DNA of 5,947 bases from Candidatus Tectimicrobiota bacterium. Its GTDB lineage: Bacteria > JACPSX01. The position numbers were made by a program, and so were the translations under genes. The first letter of the stretch is position 1. The number at the start of each line of letters is the position of its first letter. The notes under the pieces are model-generated. The model ran no database searches. It worked only from the letters and a program-made list of their open reading frames with translations, and was not told the DNA's origin. This document shows, in pieces, positions 1-4,376 of the stretch. The stretch lies in NCBI GenBank assembly GCA_016193065.1, contig JACPSX010000182.1:1-5947 (forward strand), in the 5' to 3' direction.

Positions 1-2
1 AC

Positions 3-740
3 CGGCGGCATAAGCGATACGGCCATCTGTTCCAGAACCGGTATAAGTCCATTATTTGCGAGGAGGACCCGTATCTGCAGGAGTTGACCCGCTACATCCA
101 CCTGAATCCTGTCCGGGGCGGTATCCTGAAAGGGCTGTCCGAACTGCGTCGGTATCCCTGGACAGGGCATTCTGCGATCCTGGGAGGGGTGGAGCGGGTC
201 TGGTAGGACACCGCCGCGATACTGTCCTACTTCGGGCGAAAACGGAAGCAGGCCATCGAGCGATATGAAGACTTTGTGAGGGAGGGGATATCTCAAGGGA
301 GGAGGCATGAATTAGTGGGTGGCGGCCTCGTCCGAAGCTTGGGCGGCTGGTCGCAAGTTCTCTCACTAAGGCGCAAGGGCGGCAGAGTTGCCTCGGATGA
401 ACGGATCCTGGGGAGTGGAGAATTCATTGAGCAGCTGCTCGCGGACGCGGCGAGCCGAGAGAAGGAGACCTTGCGGCTCTCCCGGAAGATTGTGGACTTG
501 GCGAGCTTGGCCGAGAAGATCGCGTCGGGGCAGGAGGTAACGGAAGAAGAGTTGCGGTCGGGGAGTCGGCGGAGAGGTGTGGTGAGAACACGGCGGGTGT
601 TCTGTCAGGTGGCCGTGAAGAGCCTGGGGTATTCCGGGGCGGAGGTGGCACGGTTCTTGGGAGTGACGACATCATCGGTGAATCGGTTGGCTGTTTCCGA
701 TGAACTGCCAGAATCCATGAGATACCGGGAAGTGCTTTAG
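3..740 (+). pseudogene. REP-associated tyrosine transposase (RAYT, Y1/IS200-like), 3' part with in-frame amber stop
   Basis: One reading frame runs from the window edge to a TAG at 738-740 but is interrupted by a TAG at 204-206. The first part contains GHLFQNRYKS and then RYIHLNPVRGG, the hallmark of Y1 HUH transposases of the RAYT group. The Tyr of YIHLNPV (codon 93-95) lines up with the catalytic Tyr of E. coli TnpA-REP (DYIYINP). The HUH histidines would lie upstream, outside the window. After the amber the same frame continues with DTAAILSYFG, RYEDFVREGI, GRRHELVGGGLVRSLGGWS and a C-terminal helix-turn-helix (about 600-692, LGYSGAEVARFLGVTTSSVN), the usual long tail of one RAYT subgroup. 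Such proteins nick and join REP palindromes. The family normally reads Trp-Gln-Asp-Thr at the break, so a single CAG to TAG change explains it (inference from memory of the family). The second half has no good ribosome site of its own (GTG at 276), so the gene is probably dead. Family call is firm; loss of function is likely but not certain. Confidence 0.85.
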
Positions 741-771
741 AACCTACGTCCCCCTTAACTGTGATCCGTGG

Positions 772-1092
772 GTGGCAGTCTATGTGGAGACAGCCAGGTA
801 TGCCGACCTGTATCTGATGAGCTTGGAGCATTTCGATCAGGTGTACTGCACGAACAAATCCTGCGCCATCGACGCGTGGAAGATGGGTGAGAAGCAAAAG
901 CGTGATTACGACATGGACAAGGACGTTCAACATATCTACGTCGAGTTCAGAGCGCACAACTGGGCCTTTAGCGACCAGAAGGCGCAAATGGCGCGCGCGG
1001 CGGGTCGCCGAACATTACGTTCGATCGGGCCGTCGGCTCGCGATGTTCGCCGTACTGCTGCTGACCGCGAGCGTTTGTCCAGGAAGAATTGA
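772..1092 (+). CDS. Unrecognised protein, probable 5'-truncated gene remnant
   Basis: I do not recognise this protein. The frame is open from 721 to the TGA at 1090-1092. The first possible start is GTG at 772, but no Shine-Dalgarno sequence precedes it, and the sense-looking peptide already begins before it (NCDPWVAVYVE). The first roughly 75 residues look like genuine coding sequence: mixed hydrophobic, aromatic and acidic residues, for example ETARYADLYLMSLEHFD and DVQHIYVEFRAHNW. The last 25-30 residues turn Arg-rich and low in character, which suggests a frame change or chance extension near 985-1010. The simplest reading is the C-terminal part of a cytoplasmic protein whose 5' end was lost when the transposase inserted just upstream. 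Its tail overlaps the operator of the following toxin-antitoxin operon. A complete small gene is less likely. Confidence 0.4.
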   Translation: MAVYVETARYADLYLMSLEHFDQVYCTNKSCAIDAWKMGEKQKRDYDMDKDVQHIYVEFRAHNWAFSDQKAQMARAAGRRTLRSIGPSARDVRRTAADRERLSRKN

Positions 1093-1107
1093 GATTCGCT
1101 CGATTCT
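1085..1107 (+). promoter_or_regulatory. 23-bp inverted repeat, candidate autoregulatory operator of the TA pair
   Basis: The arms AGAATTGAG (1085-1093) and CTCGATTCT (1099-1107) match at 8 of 9 positions around a 5-base centre. The repeat covers the candidate -35 box and part of the spacer. That is where type II antitoxins (alone or with the toxin) normally bind to repress their own operon. The structure is visible in the sequence; the binding role is inferred. Confidence 0.55.
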
Positions 1108-1117
1108 GTGCTATTTT
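1089..1117 (+). promoter_or_regulatory. Candidate sigma-70 promoter of the toxin-antitoxin operon
   Basis: TTGAGA at 1089-1094 (5 of 6 to TTGACA) and TATTTT at 1112-1117 (4 of 6 to TATAAT) are separated by exactly 17 bases in a locally AT-rich patch. A start of transcription near 1124 would give a short leader before AGGAG at 1132-1136 and the antitoxin ATG at 1145. The match is by eye only. Confidence 0.6.
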
Positions 1118-1144
1118 ATTGAACGAAAAGCAGGAGAATCTGCC

Positions 1145-1333
1145 ATGTCAACAATGATGGAAAAGGAGGAAGCCCACAGACTCATCGATCGGATGCCTCC
1201 AAACGCCACATGGGAAGATCTGATGCGTGAAATATACGTTCGGGAGGCAATTGAGCGTGGGTTAGCAGACAGCGAGGCAGGACGTACTAAAGACGTGAAA
1301 GTAGTTCGGGCAAAGTACGGCTTGCCGGAATGA
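1145..1333 (+). CDS. Antitoxin of a RelE/ParE-type toxin-antitoxin pair
   Basis: This 62-residue, highly charged protein is inferred to neutralise the toxin encoded immediately downstream by direct binding in the cytoplasm. The start is ATG with AGGAG at 1132-1136, eight bases upstream; further upstream in frame there is only out-of-frame-looking sequence. The middle (residues 22-45, ATWEDLMREIYVREAIERGL then ADSEAG) is predicted helical. It resembles small antitoxins of the 'EIYVRxxIExGLADxxAGR' type that I recall beside ParE toxins. It has no Phd/YefM signature and no obvious classical ParD ribbon-helix-helix N-terminus. The C-terminal part (GRTKDVKVVRAKYGL) is basic. Its stop overlaps the toxin start (ATGA, 1330-1333), so the two are translationally coupled. 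A promoter and inverted repeat lie upstream, as expected for autoregulation. The role is strongly supported by context; the exact family is less certain. Confidence 0.85.
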   Translation: MSTMMEKEEAHRLIDRMPPNATWEDLMREIYVREAIERGLADSEAGRTKDVKVVRAKYGLPE

Positions 1334-1632
1334 AGGTCCACTGGACAGATGCAGCGGAGGGGCACCTCGATGCCCTCTACGCTTACATTGCTCAGGATTC
1401 GCCCGAGTATGCCAGGCGCATGGTCGACCGACTTACCCGAAGATCACAGCAGATTGCCGAGTTCCCCTTTTCAGGACGCAGAGTTCCAGAATATGATATT
1501 GACCAGATCAGAGAAGTGATCGAAGGTCCTTACCGCATCATCTACCACATCAAGCCGGATCAGATTGATGTCCTGGCTGTCATCCACGGAGCTATGGATG
1601 TCCTTGGTTCATCAGAAGAAGAGAAGGACTGA
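1330..1632 (+). CDS. RelE/ParE superfamily toxin
   Basis: A 100-residue protein of the RelE/ParE fold. Family marks in order: N-terminal strand and helix (MKVHWTDAAEGHLDALYAYI), a second helix with ARRMVDRLTRRSQQIAEFP, then the SGRRVPE turn (48-54), IREVIEGPYRIIYHI (60-74) and the C-terminal strand VLAVIHGAM (81-89). The GPYRIIYHI and VIHGA segments are typical of the ParE branch, whose best-studied members poison DNA gyrase; RelE members instead cleave mRNA on the ribosome, and the sequence alone does not prove the target. After VIHGAM the tail is acidic (SSEEEKD) and replaces the usual short end, so the last few residues may be altered. The start ATG overlaps the antitoxin stop, giving one operon with the antitoxin first. 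No frameshift or stop interrupts it, so it appears intact and should need its antitoxin. Confidence 0.93.
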   Translation: MKVHWTDAAEGHLDALYAYIAQDSPEYARRMVDRLTRRSQQIAEFPFSGRRVPEYDIDQIREVIEGPYRIIYHIKPDQIDVLAVIHGAMDVLGSSEEEKD

Positions 1633-1648
1633 ATCCAGGATCGACGAT

Positions 1649-2117
1649 ATGGATGTCTGGTGGATTGATGAACCGATCGTTCTCGGTAGCTGTAACCCCA
1701 GCACGGAAGATCTGGAAGCACTTCGCGCGCAAGGATTCGAGGTGTTGGGTCTCGCTGCTTCGTGAGCAGGAGCAACCGCCACGCTACGATGTGGATCGCG
1801 TGCTCGCCCTGGGGTATGCGAGGCGCAACATTCCGGTGCGAGACTTCCAGCCGCCGAGCCTGGCCCAGCTCGGAGAGTTTGTCGATTTCGTCTCTCACCT
1901 TCGGGCAGGCTCGAAAATTGTAATCCACTGCGAGGCCGGTGTGGGCAGGACGGGTACGTTCGCGGCCGCATACTGGATCGGGAAAGGGCTGCCTGCCGCG
2001 TAGGCGATTCGAAGAATTCGCGAGACGCGACCAGGCGCGATCGAGACGCCTGAACAGATTGCAGCCCTGGAGGAACTCGCTAGAACGCGCGCGGCCAAGG
2101 GTTCGGGTGCAGTTTAG
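1649..2117 (+). pseudogene. Dual-specificity/tyrosine protein phosphatase, broken by frameshift and amber codon
   Basis: The conceptual protein (155 codons) begins at ATG 1649 with MDVWWIDEPIVLGSCNPSTE; AGGA at 1637-1640 may serve as ribosome site, 16 bases after the toxin stop. Residue 33 (EVL, to 1747) is followed by one extra G in the GGG at 1747-1749. Dropping it restores VSLLREQEQPPRYD. The catalytic parts are intact: general-acid Asp65 in IPVRDFQPP and the P-loop HCEAGVGRTGT with nucleophile Cys94 (codon 1929-1931) and Arg100. A TAG at 2001-2003 then interrupts the frame after KGLPAA, yet the same frame continues sensibly (AIRRIRETRPGAIETPEQ) to a TAG at 2115-2117. The family hydrolyses phosphate from Tyr/Ser/Thr residues or other phosphoesters through a Cys-phosphate intermediate. 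Two independent lesions favour a pseudogene; sequencing error in the GGG run or unusual decoding are the alternatives. Placement behind the toxin suggests past co-transcription only. Confidence 0.85.
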
Positions 2118-2125
2118 AGGGTGTC

Positions 2126-2599
2126 ATGGCGAAGAAAAGTGCCGGGCTTCTGCTTTTCCGGGAGAGATCAGGTCATTTTGAGGTCCTCCTGGTCCATCCG
2201 GGTGGTCCCTTCTGGGCCAAGAAGGATGAGGGTGCGTGGTCTATCCCCAAGGGAGAGTTCGAAGACGGCGAGGATCCTTTGACTGCGGCCAGACGTGAGT
2301 TTGAAGAAGAGACCGGGTTTATGGCCGCCGGTGACGTCATTCCGCTGGAGCCACTGCGTCAGCCCGGTGGCAAAGTCGTCTACGCCTGGGCGATGAGGAG
2401 AAACCTCGATCCGGCCGGCTTGAAGAGCAATACGTTCTCGATGGAGTGGCCCCCGAGGTCCGGAAAGCAGCAGGAGTTCCCTGAGATCGATCGGGCAGCC
2501 TGGTTTCCCATCGAGATCGCCGCAGGGAAGATTGTGAAGGGCCAGGCGGGCTTTCTTGCCGAGCTTGAAGCGAAGCTCGGCAGCGGGCGGGCGACTTAG
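2126..2599 (+). CDS. Nudix hydrolase
   Basis: This 157-residue cytoplasmic enzyme carries a perfect Nudix box, GX5EX7REUXEEXGU, at residues 43-65: Gly43, Glu49, Arg57-Glu58, Glu61-Glu62, Gly64. The glutamates bind the divalent metal that activates water to cut a nucleoside diphosphate linked to another group. The N-terminus (AKKSAGLLLFRE, LLVHPGGPFWAKKD, GAWSIPKGEF) and the later MEWPPRSGKQQEFPEIDRA are characteristic of a conserved group of short Nudix proteins annotated as predicted NTP pyrophosphohydrolases (COG4119, from memory). The natural substrate is not known to me. AGAGG at 2116-2120, five bases before the ATG, overlaps the stop of the broken phosphatase gene; the eight-base gap suggests a former shared transcript. 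The frame is uninterrupted and of normal length, so the gene looks functional. No terminator with a T-run follows. Confidence 0.97.
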   Translation: MAKKSAGLLLFRERSGHFEVLLVHPGGPFWAKKDEGAWSIPKGEFEDGEDPLTAARREFEEETGFMAAGDVIPLEPLRQPGGKVVYAWAMRRNLDPAGLKSNTFSMEWPPRSGKQQEFPEIDRAAWFPIEIAAGKIVKGQAGFLAELEAKLGSGRAT

Positions 2600-2617
2600 C
2601 TCTTTTTGGTGCACTGC

Positions 2618-2658
2618 ACTGGATTCCCGTTCCCGGGCGCAATGAATTGCGCCCCTAC
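2618..2658 (+). repeat. Partial REP-like unit fused to a second palindrome
   Basis: ACTGGATTCCCG at 2618-2629 is identical to the first 12 bases of the complete unit at 2682. Instead of the matching right arm it runs into a different perfect inverted repeat: GGGCGCAAT (2635-2643), two bases, ATTGCGCCC (2646-2654), then CTAC. This looks like a hybrid in which one mobile palindrome landed in, or replaced half of, another. No T-run follows, so it is not an obvious intrinsic terminator, though the hairpin could protect or attenuate the Nudix transcript. Confidence 0.6.
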
Positions 2659-2681
2659 CGAAATGAACATCAGGATAAACG

Positions 2682-2710
2682 ACTGGATTCCCGCTTGCGC
2701 GGGAATGACG
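2682..2710 (+). repeat. REP-like palindromic repeat
   Basis: ATTCCCGC (2687-2694), a four-base loop TTGC, and GCGGGAAT (2699-2706) form a perfect 8-bp stem, flanked by ACTGG and GACG. From memory, the form 'TGGATTCCCGC...GCGGGAATGAC' is an abundant dispersed intergenic repeat in many proteobacterial genomes. Such palindromes are the kind of substrate RAYT transposases act on, and a RAYT relic lies at the left end of this window. Confidence 0.75.
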
Positions 2711-2768
2711 AAGACAAAGCGATTCCCGACGGAGCAGGTTTCTCAAGTAATCAACGCCGCGGTTCGAA

Positions 2769-2797
2769 TTGACTTTTCCTCGTGCTGATGATAAGGT
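2769..2797 (+). promoter_or_regulatory. Weak candidate promoter for tctCBA
   Basis: TTGACT at 2769-2774 is a good -35 (5 of 6), but the hexamer 17 bases on, TAAGGT at 2792-2797, matches only 3 of 6 of the -10 consensus. It is the best sigma-70-like pair I can see upstream of the transporter operon. A leader of about 130 bases would follow. Low confidence. Confidence 0.3.
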
Positions 2798-2853
2798 AGC
2801 GCCATTCTTCAGCACAGCGTAATGTCAAGGCCGCCGAGTCGTGCGATCGTAGT

Positions 2854-2864
2854 TTTGCAGCAAA
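2854..2864 (+). promoter_or_regulatory. Small perfect palindrome in the tctC leader, possible operator
   Basis: TTTGC-A-GCAAA is an 11-base perfect palindrome lying about 70 bases before the binding-protein start and just downstream of the candidate promoter, a position suited to a repressor site. A site this short can occur by chance and no regulator gene is in the window. Confidence 0.25.
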
Positions 2865-2932
2865 CTTTCGCAGCGGCGGCTCGGCCCCTCGTCTGCAGGG
2901 AATCGATCCTAAGGGTGAAGAAGGAGGAGACG

Positions 2933-3904
2933 ATGAGGAAAATGTTAGTAGTCTCTGCAATGTTCTTGTTGGCCCTGGCATTTTTCGGGACTGCCCTGGC
3001 TCAGGAAAAGTATCCGTCCAAGCCCATCAAGATCATCATCCCACTTGGACCGGGCTCGGGAAATGACGTGGTCACCCGGATCCTGAGCGAGTCTCTGGAA
3101 AAGGAACTGAAGACACAGGTGAGCGTGGAGTACAAAGCCGGCGGGGGAGGAGGTGTGGTAGGGTCTGATTTCGTGGCTAAATCCAAGCCGGACGGTTACA
3201 CCTTGGGAACGCTCAACAACTCGGTGTTCACCATCTCACCCGTGTTCACCCCGGTGCCCTATGACCCGGTCAAGGATTTCTCCCCGATTGCCCGCCTGGG
3301 CAGCGGATCGGTCGTGCTGGTGGTCAATTCCAATTCCCCATGGAAAACCCTGGAGGATTTCCTGGACTACGCCAAGAAAAACCCGGGAAAGGCCACCTCC
3401 GGAACGACAGGGGCAACCGCAGTGGGAGGCCTCGATATAGAGCTCCTGAAGATCGCGGCGGGTATTCAGTTGACTCTCGTCCCCTACAAGGAGGGATCCG
3501 GACCCAACATCGCGGCGCTGCTGGGGGGCCACATCGACTCTGCCATGCAGCTTTGGCCCGTCTTGACCAGCCATGTCCGTGGGGGGAAGCTGCGGCCCCT
3601 GGCGACGACCTCGCCCCTCAAGGAGTACCCGCAGGTTCCCACTTTTGCAGAGAAAGGACTCTCGTCGGTGAGCCTGGATGTCTGGTTTGGGTTCTACGGA
3701 CCGGCCAATCTCCCTAAGGAGGCAATGGCGAAACTGGTTCCCGCCTTCGAGAAGGCGCTCCGAGATCCGGAAAACGTGGCAAAACTGGAGAAGATCGGCT
3801 GGAGGGTGGCCTACGAAGGCCCCCAGGATGTGTCTGAACGGATCAAGAAAGAACTCGCCGTTGTCCAGGACATCGCCAAGAAGGCGGGGATCAAGGCGCA
3901 GTGA
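2933..3904 (+). CDS. tctC: Tripartite tricarboxylate transporter substrate-binding protein (TctC/Bug family)
   Basis: A 323-residue periplasmic receptor that captures a small, usually carboxylated, solute and hands it to the TctAB permease. ATG 2933 is chosen because AGGAGG (2922-2927) sits five bases upstream and a clean signal peptide follows: basic MRK, hydrophobic core, cleavage after ALA at about residue 23. The mature part starts EKYPSKPIKIIIP. Family landmarks: the ligand loop PLGPGSGND (37-45, with Asp45 equivalent to the conserved Asp that binds the ligand), a glycine run at 70-74 where relatives usually show GAGGNxG, KPDGYTLG (85-92), PYDPVKDFSPIARLG, VPYKEGSGPNIAALLGG and PQVPTFAEKG. 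Length is typical. The common loop form is PFxPGGxxD, so PLGPGSGND is a mild variant. It is the first gene of the C-B-A operon, 20 bases before tctB. Family certain; substrate unknown. Confidence 0.97.
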   Translation: MRKMLVVSAMFLLALAFFGTALAQEKYPSKPIKIIIPLGPGSGNDVVTRILSESLEKELKTQVSVEYKAGGGGGVVGSDFVAKSKPDGYTLGTLNNSVFTISPVFTPVPYDPVKDFSPIARLGSGSVVLVVNSNSPWKTLEDFLDYAKKNPGKATSGTTGATAVGGLDIELLKIAAGIQLTLVPYKEGSGPNIAALLGGHIDSAMQLWPVLTSHVRGGKLRPLATTSPLKEYPQVPTFAEKGLSSVSLDVWFGFYGPANLPKEAMAKLVPAFEKALRDPENVAKLEKIGWRVAYEGPQDVSERIKKELAVVQDIAKKAGIKAQ

Positions 3905-3924
3905 GGAGGGTCGGGTAAGCGAGA

Positions 3925-4368
3925 ATGACGAAGGCGGATCGTTGGATCGGGCTGTTCCTGGTCCTCTTTTCCCTCTATGTCTGCCTGGAAAGCCTGAAGC
4001 TGGGGCTCGGGACCTATCACAGACCGGGCTCCGGCTTTTTCTCGTTTTACGGGGCTCTGGTCCTGGGCCTCCTGGCCCTGGCGCTGACCGTCCTCTCCTG
4101 GCGCCGGGAGACGGAAAAAGGGGGAGCCTGGGGAAGCTGGGACAAGATTCTTCTGGTGATCCTGGCCCTGTTTGGATTCACGCTGCTCTTGGAGTGGCTG
4201 GGGTTCCTGCCGACCACCTTTCTTTTTATCGGGGTCCTGCTTAGGATCATCGAGCGGCGAAGCTGGATTTTCTCCCTGAGTGCGGCTCTGCTGATTACGG
4301 CAGCTTCGTATGTTGTCTTCGACCTCTGGCTCAAGGCCCAACTCCCGGCCGGGATCCTGGGAAAATAG
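3925..4368 (+). CDS. tctB: Tripartite tricarboxylate transporter small membrane subunit TctB
   Basis: A 147-residue integral membrane protein, the small, poorly conserved partner of TctA in the inner-membrane permease. Four hydrophobic stretches are evident: about residues 7-24, 38-58, 74-92 with a following 94-106 segment, and 113-133. Family marks are RPGSGFFSF (33-41, the usual GxGxFP-type loop), LEWLGFLPTTFLFI (89-102) and the C-terminal VFDLWLKAQLPAGILG, common to the family (PF07331). The ATG at 3925 has only a poor ribosome site (GCGAG just upstream); the strong GGAGGG near 3905-3910 is some 15 bases away. Expression may therefore depend on translation of tctC or be set deliberately low. 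The stop precedes the tctA start by eight bases. Identification rests on topology, end motifs and position between tctC and tctA. Confidence 0.93.
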   Translation: MTKADRWIGLFLVLFSLYVCLESLKLGLGTYHRPGSGFFSFYGALVLGLLALALTVLSWRRETEKGGAWGSWDKILLVILALFGFTLLLEWLGFLPTTFLFIGVLLRIIERRSWIFSLSAALLITAASYVVFDLWLKAQLPAGILGK

Positions 4369-4376
4369 GGAAGAGA

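Larger units (their letters stand above)
2600..2932. other. Intergenic region between the Nudix gene and the tctCBA operon
   Basis: No convincing gene is seen on either strand in these 333 bases. The first third holds two repeat units (2618-2658 and 2682-2710). The remainder holds a weak promoter-like pair, a small palindrome and the strong ribosome site AGGAGG at 2922-2927 that belongs to the binding-protein gene. Open frames crossing the region lack coding character. Confidence 0.85.

Noticed and set aside
424-987. A 187-codon open frame on the - strand opposite the transposase 3' end
   Set aside because: Ser/Pro/Arg-rich antisense of the transposase tail with no domain.
887-1144. Upstream extension of the antitoxin frame
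   Set aside because: The extra residues are low-complexity Arg/Ser/Thr-rich out-of-frame sequence; ATG 1145 has a good ribosome site, promoter spacing and the expected antitoxin length.
2635-2654. Intrinsic terminator after the Nudix gene
   Set aside because: The stem is strong but no T-run follows on either strand, and the sequence is better explained as a dispersed repeat palindrome.
2168-2815. A 215-codon open frame on the - strand opposite the Nudix gene and the repeats
   Set aside because: It is the reverse complement of a clear Nudix coding sequence and runs through the REP-like repeats; no recognisable motif.
2822-2932. Upstream start for TctC at 2822
   Set aside because: It would bury the signal peptide behind 37 residues with no ribosome site; ATG 2933 with AGGAGG gives a normal exported protein.
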